A stretch of DNA of 64,000 nucleotides from positions 82,986 to 146,985 of the forward strand of contig JAFTSQ010000012.1 of the NCBI GenBank assembly GCA_017467205.1. The letters are read 5' to 3'. Position numbers and translations under genes: made by a program. Shown piece after piece: positions 23,410-31,574 of this stretch. The DNA is from Clostridia bacterium. GTDB lineage: Bacteria; Bacillota_A; Clostridia; Oscillospirales; CAG-272. The notes under the pieces are model-generated. The model was not told where the DNA came from. It did not search any database and saw only the letters and a list, made by a program, of their open reading frames with translations. Numbering within the stretch: position 1 is the first letter of the stretch; each line of letters starts with the position of its first letter.

Positions 23410-25611
23410 TCAAAATTCTGTCAATACGTATGGGACGTTCGCTTCAAGCCGTATGGTTTTGCTTTGATTACCGAAAACAACCCGAAGCTCCTGAGATTCC
23501 GACGGCAAAAGTGTGCAATCTTTCAAATCGCCGTTTTCCCATGAAAAGCTAACGCTTAAACCGTCCTGAGCGCGAAAATTCTTCACACGTCCTTTGGGCC
23601 ATACCGCAGGAAGAGCAGGCAATAGACGAAGTTCACCACGGCGGCTCTGCATTAGCATTTCACAAACGCACGCGGTACCTCCCATATTGCCGTCAATTTG
23701 GAATATCTTAGGAGGATGCAGATCAAGCAAAGATACGGTTGCAAAACTACTGATTAGGCTTATAAAATGATGCCATACATCGTCGGGACGCCCCAAGCGA
23801 GCCATAAGACACGCAACCCATGAACGGCTCCATCCTGTATGACCGCCACCATGGCTGAGACGCTCATCAAGGGAACGCTCGGCTGCATTCCATTCGTAGC
23901 CGCCGGATTCGAAAAGCTGAGACGGATATAATCCATAGAGGTGTGATAAATGTCTGTGACCGGGTTCAACCTCTTCCCGTTCTTTATCCCATTCGTTCAA
24001 GCGACCGATACTATCAACCGTTAACCTTGGCAGACGTGCAAGAATGTCGTTCCACTGTGCGACCTTGTCTTCATCCACGCAGAGGACTTGCGCACATTCC
24101 ACCGCACTCCGAAGCAACTCTGTGACCAACTCGACATCCATAGCGCTATTGATACCTATGGAAACCGGCCAGCGACCTGTTCCCGCGAATCTATTTTCCG
24201 GAGACTGTGATGGTAAAATCCAAAGCTGACCGTCTCTTTCGACGAGGTAATCCTCGTAGAAAGCAGCACATTCCTTCAGATACGGATAACAGCGGTTTCG
24301 AAGGAAATCTATATTTTTGGTGTGTCTCCAATGCATAAACATATGCTGACCGAGCCACGGAGCAGCACCGATCCATACTGCCCAGCCTTGGGATTCGGGG
24401 GTTACACGCCCCCACACATCGGTTTGAATACTGAAGGTAAAGCCGCGGCACCCATAAAGATGCTTTGCCATAACCCGACCGTATGGTACATATCTTTCAA
24501 TTAAATTGAAAAGTGTTGCAGATGCGTGCTCCATACCTAAAACTTCAGTGAACCAATAGCACATTTGTAGATTGATATCAAGATGGTAATCCGATTCCCA
24601 CGGCGGCTGAAGTTCTTCATTCCACTTGCCCTGCAAATTGAGCGGAAGCTCTCCGGAAGAGCCACTGACCATCAGATATCTGCCATATTCAAAGTAAAGG
24701 AGCGGCAGGGCTGTATCTTTACCGTCACGGAACTGCTTGATGCGTTCATCCGTGGGAATATCGTCCGCATTCGGTATATCAAGCTCCACCTCCGCTTCTC
24801 CGCGTAAGGTAATAAATTTTTTTGCATGACGAGCAAAAAGAACATCAAAATTCTTTTCCTCAGGCCACGTCATTTCATCCGCGGGCAGATTGCCCTTAGC
24901 ATCGGTTCCGACCTGAATAAAAACGACAAGGTTAGTTGCATCTACAATGCGTATACCGTTCTCCTCGACGAAATACGAGCCGTCAGTGTCAATACGGACA
25001 CATGCTTCAAATGCGATTCCGTTCTTGAAAGCGCCTTTCATTGTCAAGCCTTGTGTTAACGTCTCATATATAATTGTACAGTTTGGATCGCATATGCGTG
25101 AAAGAACGACGGTAAAATCGGTGGGATTTTCAGATGTGACTTGCGCTACAATACATCCGTCCGTACAGCTTACGAACAGCTTTTCGATTATTTTGCCCGA
25201 AGAGGCAGTAAAGCTTGTTTGGACAAGTCCGGTATTCAGATCAAGAGAACGTCTGTAATCGACTGCATCGCCGGCATCCGTCTCAATCCAAACATCCCCG
25301 GCAGGCTGATAAGGATCAACACGACACTTTACATTGCTTATGCCACCGCATCCGCCTAAATATTCATTGGCTAAGGTTGTACCCTTAAGAAAATCACCGA
25401 CAAGAAGTGCTTCTCGAATTTCCTGAAGATGCTCAGACATGTCCGGAAACTCACGAAAACGGTTTTCGCCACGCCACAACCATTCGTGGTTGAGGGCAAT
25501 ACGAAGTTTTTCAGGGCGTCCCAACACCATGGATGCCAATCTACCGTTACCAATAGGAAGCCCTTCAATATATTTTTCTGTCCAGCTATTATACCATAAT
25601 TTCCTATTCAT
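23410..25611 (-). CDS. GH95 family glycosidase (alpha-L-fucosidase type)
   Basis: The 733-residue protein spans the whole GH95 family: N-terminal beta-domain starting LWYNSWTEKYIEGLPIGNG, catalytic (alpha/alpha)6 barrel and C-terminal beta-domain. Motifs include WNEELQPPWESDYHLDINLQ, PSQSPENRF (likely general acid Glu), GHRHLSHLYGLYPS and HTGWSRSW. GH95 enzymes release alpha-1,2-fucose or related alpha-L-galactose from host and plant glycans. In the DINLQMCYW segment the usual NIN/MNYW appears as DIN/MCYW, so substrate preference could differ. There is no signal peptide, so it acts on imported oligosaccharides. Codon and base use look less biased than in neighbouring genes, and a repeat block follows, so transfer is possible. 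Confidence 0.85.
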   Translation of the reverse strand: MNRKLWYNSWTEKYIEGLPIGNGRLASMVLGRPEKLRIALNHEWLWRGENRFREFPDMSEHLQEIREALLVGDFLKGTTLANEYLGGCGGISNVKCRVDPYQPAGDVWIETDAGDAVDYRRSLDLNTGLVQTSFTASSGKIIEKLFVSCTDGCIVAQVTSENPTDFTVVLSRICDPNCTIIYETLTQGLTMKGAFKNGIAFEACVRIDTDGSYFVEENGIRIVDATNLVVFIQVGTDAKGNLPADEMTWPEEKNFDVLFARHAKKFITLRGEAEVELDIPNADDIPTDERIKQFRDGKDTALPLLYFEYGRYLMVSGSSGELPLNLQGKWNEELQPPWESDYHLDINLQMCYWFTEVLGMEHASATLFNLIERYVPYGRVMAKHLYGCRGFTFSIQTDVWGRVTPESQGWAVWIGAAPWLGQHMFMHWRHTKNIDFLRNRCYPYLKECAAFYEDYLVERDGQLWILPSQSPENRFAGTGRWPVSIGINSAMDVELVTELLRSAVECAQVLCVDEDKVAQWNDILARLPRLTVDSIGRLNEWDKEREEVEPGHRHLSHLYGLYPSQLFESGGYEWNAAERSLDERLSHGGGHTGWSRSWVACLMARLGRPDDVWHHFISLISSFATVSLLDLHPPKIFQIDGNMGGTACVCEMLMQSRRGELRLLPALPAVWPKGRVKNFRAQDGLSVSFSWENGDLKDCTLLPSESQELRVVFGNQSKTIRLEANVPYVLTEF

Positions 25612-25686
25612 ACAGATTATTATCCTTTTCTATGGGAAAACCGTAAAAATTTTATCAATTTATTTCACAAGCACTTCCAATATCCA

Positions 25687-25713
25687 AATGCATTTGCCTG
25701 TGGCAAATGCATT
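25687..25713. other. Hairpin overlapping the guaA stop codon
   Basis: A perfect 12-bp stem (25687-25698 with 25702-25713) with a 3-base loop but no T-run. It may stabilise or punctuate the guaA transcript. Confidence 0.45.
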
Positions 25714-26713
25714 ATTCCCACTCAATCGTTCCAACGGGCTTCGGTGTGAGGTCGTAAAGAACGCGGTTGATGCCCTCTACCTCTGCGGTAATGCGGGCGG
25801 TTATTTTATGGAGAATTTCGTAAGGAATTTCCTCAATAGTGGCGCTCATTGCGTCGGTAGTATTGACGGCGCGGATTATAGCGGGCCAGCCCTCGTAGCG
25901 ACTCTCGTCCTTAACGCCTACGCTTTTGATGTCGGGAATAACGACGAAGTACTGCCAAACCTTTTCTGCAAGGCCGCACTTATCAAATTCGTCGCGAAGA
26001 ATTGCGTCAGCCTCGCGGAGCGCTTCAAGGCGGTCACGGGTGATAGCACCGAGGCAACGAACGCCGAGTCCGGGGCCGGGGAAGGGCTGACGGTAAACCA
26101 TAGCGTGAGGAAGACCGAGTGCCTCGCCGACTACGCGAACCTCGTCCTTGTAAAGAAGCTTGATGGGCTCGACGAGCTCGAAGTTGAGGTCCTCGGGAAG
26201 TCCGCCGACGTTGTGGTGCGACTTAACTGCCTTTTTGCCCTCTGCCTGCTTGATACTCTCGAGGATATCGGGGTAAATTGTTCCTTGAGCGAGGTAGGAT
26301 ATGCCTTCAAGTGCGCGCGCCTCGTCCGCAAAGACGTTTATGAATTCTGCGCCTATTATCTTTCTCTTTCTTTCGGGGTCGGAAACGCCTGCGAGAAGAT
26401 TCAAGAATCTGTCGGTTGCATCTACGTAGATAAGATTTGCGTCAAGCTCGTTCTTGAAAATCTTTATTACGTTTTCCGACTCGTCCTTACGCATAAGACC
26501 GTGGTTAACGTGCACGCAAACGAGCTGCTTGCCGATAGCCTTGATAAGAAGCGCCGCAACTACCGAGGAGTCAACTCCGCCGGAGAGGGCAAGAAGCACC
26601 TTCTTGTCACCAACCTCGGCGCGAATTGCCGCTATTTCTTTTTCGATAAAAGCGTTAGCGAGCGCTTCGTTTGTGATACGCTGCATAGATGCGGGTCGCA
26701 CATTGTTCTGCAT
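25712..26713 (-). CDS. guaA: GMP synthase ATP-pyrophosphatase subunit (no amidotransferase domain)
   Basis: The product converts XMP to GMP using ATP. The 333-residue protein contains only the C-terminal two thirds of typical GuaA: the ATP-pyrophosphatase P-loop LALSGGVDSSVVAALL, then GTIYPDILES, KSHHNVGGLPEDL, RQPFPGPGLGVRCLGAI and the terminal dimerisation domain ending KPVGTIEWE. The ~200-residue class I glutamine amidotransferase domain is absent. ATG 26713 (GGAGGA upstream) begins just before the ATPase domain, so this is not a start-site error. Either a separate amidotransferase is encoded elsewhere, as in archaea, or the enzyme uses ammonia. The promoter is TTGAAA-17-TATACT, and I see no purine riboswitch in the leader. 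Confidence 0.9.
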   Translation of the reverse strand: MQNNVRPASMQRITNEALANAFIEKEIAAIRAEVGDKKVLLALSGGVDSSVVAALLIKAIGKQLVCVHVNHGLMRKDESENVIKIFKNELDANLIYVDATDRFLNLLAGVSDPERKRKIIGAEFINVFADEARALEGISYLAQGTIYPDILESIKQAEGKKAVKSHHNVGGLPEDLNFELVEPIKLLYKDEVRVVGEALGLPHAMVYRQPFPGPGLGVRCLGAITRDRLEALREADAILRDEFDKCGLAEKVWQYFVVIPDIKSVGVKDESRYEGWPAIIRAVNTTDAMSATIEEIPYEILHKITARITAEVEGINRVLYDLTPKPVGTIEWE

Positions 26714-26752
26714 AAAAAATTCCTCCAAATACAGTAAGAATAATGATATTAA

Positions 26753-26781
26753 AGTATAGCACAAAGTAAGCGCTTTTTCAA
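26753..26781 (-). promoter_or_regulatory. guaA promoter
   Basis: On the minus strand, TTGAAA (26781-26776), 17 bp ending GTGC, TATACT (26758-26753). Confidence 0.8.
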
Positions 26782-26897
26782 TAGTTTTCATTTACTTTTT
26801 TGCCATTTTTTCAATATTGGCATATTGAACGGCACGGGCGCGCACTCTCGCCGCGCATAGCGCATAAAATAACTAAAAAATGAATTGTGAGGTTTTT

Positions 26898-27590
26898 ATG
26901 CTCGTAACCAAACCGTATAACCGCGAAAACGCGGTTGCCTACGCTCGCCGCTACGCCTTTGGTCAAAATCCTGTGTTCGGCAATTTCCGCGGTATTGGCG
27001 GCAATTGCACGAATTTCGTGTCGCAGTGCGTTTACGCGGGAAGCTGCCGAATGAACTACACGCCCGTGCTCGGCTGGTACTATATATCAATGCAGGAGAG
27101 GACGGCGTCCTGGACGGGAGTTCGCTATTTTTATAATTTTATGACTACAAATACCGGTGTCGGTCCGTTTGGCAGAGAGGCTATGGCAGACGAGGTCGAG
27201 ATAGGCGACGTGATACAGCTTGCAAGAGAGGGTGAGGGATATTATCACACCCTTCTGATAGTCGGATTTGCCGAGGACGACCCGCTCGTCGCCGCCCAGA
27301 CGGACGACGCATTCGAGCGCCCCTTGTCAAGCTATAACTACGACTATCTGCGCTATATCAAAATACAGGGGGTCAGGTTTCTGACACCTGCCGCAGACGA
27401 TTGCTTTGAGAGCGTTTACGAGGGAATTGCAATAATACCCGAGGGCGATATGGCACAGGGCGGACAGAGCTCGCCGCCGAAGGAGGACGGCATAGAGCCA
27501 CCCGCTTCCGATATGCCAAACGGTATGCCGCCCGCCACACCCGAGGGGGAGGGAGGGGGAGAGCCGCCACCCCCGCCCACCGAGGCTTGA
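26898..27590 (+). CDS. Amidase_6 domain protein (CHAP-like) with Pro-rich tail
   Basis: The 230-residue protein has a putative amidase domain of the Amidase_6 family over ~1-185. The N-terminal YNRENAVAYARRYAFGQNP, the catalytic-Cys segment GIGGNCTNFVSQCVYAGS, and VEIGDVIQLAREGEGYYHTLLIVG with the likely catalytic His are all present. Residues ~190-230 are a low-complexity Pro/Glu/Gly tail. The family is papain-like and presumed to act on peptides or cell wall, but there is no signal peptide, so it may be cytoplasmic or forespore/mother-cell located. ATG 26898 (GAGG upstream) was preferred to one 18 bases earlier. Its TGA lies inside the -35 of the next promoter. Confidence 0.8.
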   Translation: MLVTKPYNRENAVAYARRYAFGQNPVFGNFRGIGGNCTNFVSQCVYAGSCRMNYTPVLGWYYISMQERTASWTGVRYFYNFMTTNTGVGPFGREAMADEVEIGDVIQLAREGEGYYHTLLIVGFAEDDPLVAAQTDDAFERPLSSYNYDYLRYIKIQGVRFLTPAADDCFESVYEGIAIIPEGDMAQGGQSSPPKEDGIEPPASDMPNGMPPATPEGEGGGEPPPPPTEA

Positions 27591-27615
27591 CAAGGCAGAT
27601 TTTTAGTGGTAAAAT
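27587..27615 (+). promoter_or_regulatory. Promoter of the DMT transporter, -35 embedded in a stop codon
   Basis: TTGACA (27587-27592) contains the TGA stop of the preceding gene; TAAAAT is at 27610-27615 with 17-bp spacing. Confidence 0.8.
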
Positions 27616-27647
27616 ATCAGCATTGTTAAGACTAAAGGGGCAAACGA

Positions 27648-28571
27648 ATGAAAAACAAAGGGAAGTGGCTATCGCCCGTCCTGCTTTTGCTGGCGGCTTT
27701 TATATGGGGTATTGCATTCACGGCGCAGAAGGCAGCCGCGGCGGTTCCCACCTTCGCGCTTATGACGGTGCGAAGCTCGTTTGCCGCAGTGTTTCTTTTT
27801 GCTATAATACCGATTTTTGATAAATTACGCCGCACGGGTAGGCAGCTTTTCTCAAAACGCGGACTCGATTTTACGAAATCGGAGCTTATCGGCGGTGCGG
27901 TGTCGGGCGTGTTCATATCATGTGCGAGTATATTTCAGCAGTTCGGTATAAGCGGCGGAACGGATGCGGGAAAGGCGGCGTTTATCACAGCGCTGTACGT
28001 GGTTATAGTGCCCGTGTTTGCGCTTATTTTCAGAAAGCGCTCGCCGATATCCTCTTGGATTGCCGTGGCGGTGGCGCTCGTCGGCTTTTATCTTCTCTGT
28101 ATCGACGGGGAATTCAAGGTTGCGCCGACCGACCTGCTTATTCTCCTTTGCGCCGCCGTATTTGCGATGCATATAATTGCGATAGACTATTTCTCACCGA
28201 GGTGCGACGGGATAAGGATGTCCTGCATTCAGTTCCTCTTTGCCGCGCTGGTGAGCGCCGCGCTCTCGCTCGTCTTTGAGCCGAGGCTCGATTTTGCGGT
28301 GATAGGCGAGAATTTCCTCTCGCTCCTCTACCTCGGAATTGCCTCGAGCGGCATTGCCTACACCCTGCAAATCCTCGGTCAACGCGACACGCCCCCTGCC
28401 GTCGCCTCGATTCTCTTATCTCTTGAGTCGGTTTTCGGCGTGCTTATGTCAGCTCTTCTGCTTGGCGAGAGAATGACCCCTCGCGAGTATATCGGATGCG
28501 CGATAGTGCTCTGTGCCGTGCTCCTCGCGGAGATTGATTTTAAGGCGATAGGCAAGAGCCGAAAAAAATAA
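27648..28571 (+). CDS. EamA/DMT-family transporter
   Basis: The 307-residue protein has ten predicted membrane helices in two EamA repeats. The first begins LLLAAFIWGIAFTAQKAAAAV; the second contains AAVFAMHIIAIDYFSPRCDG and ends LSLESVFGVLMSALLLGERMTPREYIGC, the conserved half-repeat signature. DMT proteins export or exchange amino acids, nucleobases or sugar phosphates; the substrate cannot be read from sequence. AAGGGG precedes the ATG. It is a single-gene unit ending in a strong bidirectional terminator. Confidence 0.9.
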   Translation: MKNKGKWLSPVLLLLAAFIWGIAFTAQKAAAAVPTFALMTVRSSFAAVFLFAIIPIFDKLRRTGRQLFSKRGLDFTKSELIGGAVSGVFISCASIFQQFGISGGTDAGKAAFITALYVVIVPVFALIFRKRSPISSWIAVAVALVGFYLLCIDGEFKVAPTDLLILLCAAVFAMHIIAIDYFSPRCDGIRMSCIQFLFAALVSAALSLVFEPRLDFAVIGENFLSLLYLGIASSGIAYTLQILGQRDTPPAVASILLSLESVFGVLMSALLLGERMTPREYIGCAIVLCAVLLAEIDFKAIGKSRKK

Positions 28572-28610
28572 AAACAGGCTTGGTACTAAAGTGAGTACCA
28601 AGCCTGTTTT
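28571..28610. terminator. Bidirectional terminator
   Basis: A perfect 17-bp stem (28571-28587 with 28594-28610) with a 6-base loop and A/T runs on both sides, between convergent genes. Confidence 0.9.
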
Positions 28611-28613
28611 TTG

Positions 28614-28639
28614 TTCGGTGCTGCTTAAATGCGACAGCC
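28614..28639 (-). repeat. Post-stop motif copy 3
   Basis: The minus-strand sequence GGCTGTCGCATTTAAGC then AGCACCGAA follows 6 bases after the methylase stop and precedes the terminator. Confidence 0.65.
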
Positions 28640-28644
28640 TCTTT

Positions 28645-30162
28645 TTATTTGGTTATAATGTGAAGGGTGGGATTGACTATCGAGTCGCAAGCCTTAACGC
28701 TCGTCTGCCGCATTGCCATCAGGCGAACGCCGAGGTTTTCGATAATATTTCTCGGCGGCAGGGGAAGCGAGCGCATCTCCTTGGAGTTTATCTGCTTCGA
28801 CTTGGAAACGATGGAAATGTATCTATCGTATATCGTCGAATTGAGGAGTGCGAAAAGCCCGAACGCGAACCTTGCGCACATCTCGGAGTTGCGGTCCGTC
28901 GTGTCGATAAAGTTTATCTTATTGTGCGTACTGATATATCTGTAATTCGGGAGCTGGGACGCAAGGTATATCGACGCGTTGATAAAGCGCGCGTCACTCT
29001 TCGCGGGAACGCGTTTTATCAGTATCATATTCTTATTCTTCTGAATAAGATTAGGGTTAACGGGAGCTATATACTGCCTCTTGATAGGACGGGGGAAGAC
29101 CACCGTGCCGCCGCTTATCGCCGCAGGGCGAAGGAGCGGTACTGTACCCTGCACAGGCTCGGTGAAGAGAAGTCCCTCACATCGCGAGTCAATTATAAGT
29201 CCCGTGCGCATCTTAAGTCCGAGCGAGGAGAGCGTTTCGGGGAAATCGGATATGTATTTTACTATCTTCGTGTCCTCAACACTCTTCGGAAGAGTGAGCG
29301 CACCGTCGTCCGAATCCACTACGAAATTGTAGGCAACGGGGGGGAGGCGTGTCAATTTAGCCGCCGATCCGTTATCCGTCGAGGTGGTTATCTCAAGCTC
29401 TTCGGGAGCGGGGGAGTTCGAATAAGCGAGAATGATATTCTTCTTGAGCGGAACAGCGCGGTTCTCGTTCTTCTGACGGCCGACGAAGAGGTGAACTCGG
29501 TGGAGCGCAAGCCTCTCAGCCATCTCGCGACGGAAGGGTGCAAGAGCGGCGGCGCTTGCCACCGTGGTGGGAAGAATCATAACCATCTGACCGCCCTCTT
29601 CAAGATGTCGGGATGCAAGAGATGCAAAGAGGACCGATGCAGAGGTCTTGGTTTGCGTCACGCCTCCGACCGTTCTCGCCTCCTCCGAGTCCTTCTCGAT
29701 GAAGGTGGTGGGCGGGTTTGAGATGATTATATCGAATTTATCCTCCTCCTGACCCTGAAGAGTTACGGTGTAGTGATTCTTCGAGTCGGTAAGGTAGTTC
29801 GTGGGATTTATCGTGTAGTAAAGCTTGACCTCAAAGTCGTGCTTGCACTTCTTCCTCATCCTCTCAAGGTTGTCCTCAAGCATAGGGAGAAAGACGGGGT
29901 CGTTTTCATAGCAGGTGAGGAATATTCTCTTGCATCCTGCCGCGCGGGTGCAGATAGCGTCAATCACAGCGCCCGAGAGAATACCCGTGCCGGCACCCGG
30001 GTCAAGCACCGTGTATACCTGGCGCGAGGGGTCAAGCTCTATCATACTCGCCATAAGACGCGCCGTGTCTTTCTTGGTAAACAGTCTGCCAAGCCTTATA
30101 TTTTCAGCCTTTGATTTTTCTCGCACGAGCTTTGCCGTGTTGCGACAAGCAAGATTAAGCAT
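28645..30162 (-). CDS. Orphan N6-adenine DNA methyltransferase (Eco57I/TaqI-like)
   Basis: The 505-residue gamma-type amino-methyltransferase has the SAM motif I VLDPGAGTGILSGAV (~50-64), then motif IV as IIISNPPTTF, where the usual NPPY/F/W aromatic is Thr. The C-terminal half resembles a TaqI/Eco57I-type specificity domain (PLLRPAAISGG; YISTHNKINFIDT; FALLNSTIYDRYI; SKEMRSLPLPP). It should methylate adenine in a specific DNA site, if the NPPT variant is active. No restriction endonuclease lies nearby, so it is an orphan or part of an incomplete system. It is divergent from the Mre11-like gene at 30330, with its own TTGAAA-17-TACAAT promoter. Confidence 0.8.
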   Translation of the reverse strand: MLNLACRNTAKLVREKSKAENIRLGRLFTKKDTARLMASMIELDPSRQVYTVLDPGAGTGILSGAVIDAICTRAAGCKRIFLTCYENDPVFLPMLEDNLERMRKKCKHDFEVKLYYTINPTNYLTDSKNHYTVTLQGQEEDKFDIIISNPPTTFIEKDSEEARTVGGVTQTKTSASVLFASLASRHLEEGGQMVMILPTTVASAAALAPFRREMAERLALHRVHLFVGRQKNENRAVPLKKNIILAYSNSPAPEELEITTSTDNGSAAKLTRLPPVAYNFVVDSDDGALTLPKSVEDTKIVKYISDFPETLSSLGLKMRTGLIIDSRCEGLLFTEPVQGTVPLLRPAAISGGTVVFPRPIKRQYIAPVNPNLIQKNKNMILIKRVPAKSDARFINASIYLASQLPNYRYISTHNKINFIDTTDRNSEMCARFAFGLFALLNSTIYDRYISIVSKSKQINSKEMRSLPLPPRNIIENLGVRLMAMRQTSVKACDSIVNPTLHIITK

Positions 30163-30201
30163 ATGCCTCTCCTTTCATTCTGCCTCAAATTATTTACCTC
30201 T

Positions 30202-30230
30202 ATTGTAGCACACTTTTTGCCAGCTTTCAA
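30202..30230 (-). promoter_or_regulatory. Promoter of the orphan methylase
   Basis: On the minus strand, TTGAAA (30230-30225), 17 bp ending GTGC, TACAAT (30207-30202). Confidence 0.75.
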
Positions 30231-30258
30231 TAGTTTTTCAAATTTTTCAACAAAATTA

Positions 30259-30287
30259 TTGCAAATTTTCTATAAGAGTGTTATACT
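30259..30287 (+). promoter_or_regulatory. Promoter of the Mre11-like gene
   Basis: TTGCAA (30259-30264), 17 bp, TATACT (30282-30287). Confidence 0.75.
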
Positions 30288-30329
30288 TATATCAATAATA
30301 ATACAAATTACTACATAACGGAGAAAAAG

Positions 30330-31481
30330 ATGAGCGAAACGAAAAACACGACGCATCTGCGCTTCTTGCACTGCAGTGACATTCACCTTGACTGTGCGTA
30401 CACGGGAATTCCCGAGGAAAAATGCGACGAGCGCCGCCGCGAGCACCGCGCCTCGTTTATGCATATGATGCAGTTCGTGCGCGACAGGGGAGTCAACGTC
30501 GTTCTGATGAGCGGCGACCTCTTTGACACCGAGCACGCAACGAATGCAACCGCAGATATTCTTATAAGGGAGCTTCGCAACTGCCCCGAAACCATCTTTA
30601 TAATTTCGCCCGGCAAGCACGACAGCTACGAGAATAACCCGATATACACCTCGGGCAGACTTCCTTCGAACTGCTACGTTTTCAAAAACGACGGTCTTGA
30701 AAGATTTGATTTCGAGGAGTTCAACGTAACCGTCTACGGCTGGGCGTTCAAGACTCCGGATATGAACTCTAACCCCCTCGTCGGACGAAGGGTTGACGAC
30801 GTATCGAGGATAAATATAGTGTGTGGCTACGCCGACCTTGACGGCGCGCTTGATTCAACGAGCTGTCCCGTCAGCACCGCCGACCTAAAGAAGTTCGGCG
30901 CGGACTACTACGCGCTCGGCTCGCACCACGAGGCAAGCGGATTTGATAAGCTTGGCGACTCTATCTGCTGCTACTGCGGAGCTCTTGAGTGCACGGGCTT
31001 TGAAGAGCCCGGTCTTGGCGGAGCTAACCTTATCGTCGTAGACTACAAGAGCGGCGAGCTTTCAATTGACGTAAAGCGCCTCTCCTTCGGTCACCTCCGC
31101 TTCGTTACCGAAGAGCTTGATATCACAGGCGTCGACTCGAATAACGAGATAATCAACAGAATAAGCAGGCTTATCAGTGATAAAAAGTACGGTGTTGAAA
31201 CCGCACTGCGCATAGAGCTTGTCGGCTACATATCCCCCCGCTTTATCGTTCCGCAAAGTCTTGAGTCGGAGTCCTTCGGGCTTTATTTCTTCGCCCTCAA
31301 GGATAAGACTCTGCCACTCTTCGGAACGGAGTCGTTCAAGCGCGATATGTCGGTGAAGGGCGAGGCATTCCGTCACCTTCTGCCTATGCTCGAGAGCGAG
31401 GATGAGCAGGAAAGGCTTACTGCGGCGCGTGCCTTCCGCGTTATACTTGCAACTCTTGAGAACAGAGAAATCGACCTTTGA
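30330..31481 (+). CDS. SbcD/YhaO-like metallophosphoesterase with altered metal motifs
   Basis: The 383-residue calcineurin-like protein resembles the nuclease arm of Mre11/SbcD/YhaO. Motifs I and II are intact (CSDIHLD, SGDLFD). Motif III is PGKHD rather than GNHD, the motif IV His region reads VCGYADLDG without the usual His, and motif V is ALGSHHEAS rather than ALGHxH. Several metal ligands thus appear replaced, so nuclease activity may be lost or changed. No SbcC/YhaN-type ATPase is adjacent, although YhaO homologues normally pair with one. GGAGAAAAAG precedes the ATG. The post-stop motif and terminator follow immediately. Confidence 0.8.
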   Translation: MSETKNTTHLRFLHCSDIHLDCAYTGIPEEKCDERRREHRASFMHMMQFVRDRGVNVVLMSGDLFDTEHATNATADILIRELRNCPETIFIISPGKHDSYENNPIYTSGRLPSNCYVFKNDGLERFDFEEFNVTVYGWAFKTPDMNSNPLVGRRVDDVSRINIVCGYADLDGALDSTSCPVSTADLKKFGADYYALGSHHEASGFDKLGDSICCYCGALECTGFEEPGLGGANLIVVDYKSGELSIDVKRLSFGHLRFVTEELDITGVDSNNEIINRISRLISDKKYGVETALRIELVGYISPRFIVPQSLESESFGLYFFALKDKTLPLFGTESFKRDMSVKGEAFRHLLPMLESEDEQERLTAARAFRVILATLENREIDL

Positions 31482-31484
31482 TAA

Positions 31485-31511
31485 GGTGGCGCATTTGGGC
31501 GTAACCGAAAA
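31485..31511 (+). repeat. Post-stop motif copy 4
   Basis: GGTGGCGCATTTGGGC then GTAACCGAAAA starts 3 bases after the stop at 31481 and precedes the terminator at 31524. Confidence 0.65.
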
Positions 31512-31523
31512 TGACAAAATAAA

Positions 31524-31558
31524 AAGAGGAACAGACGCACCTTCGTTCTGTTCCTCTT
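31524..31558. terminator. Bidirectional terminator
   Basis: A perfect 11-bp stem (31524-31534 with 31548-31558) then TTTT; it serves the Mre11-like gene and possibly the convergent GNAT. Confidence 0.8.
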
Positions 31559-31574
31559 CGTTTTATATATGTAC

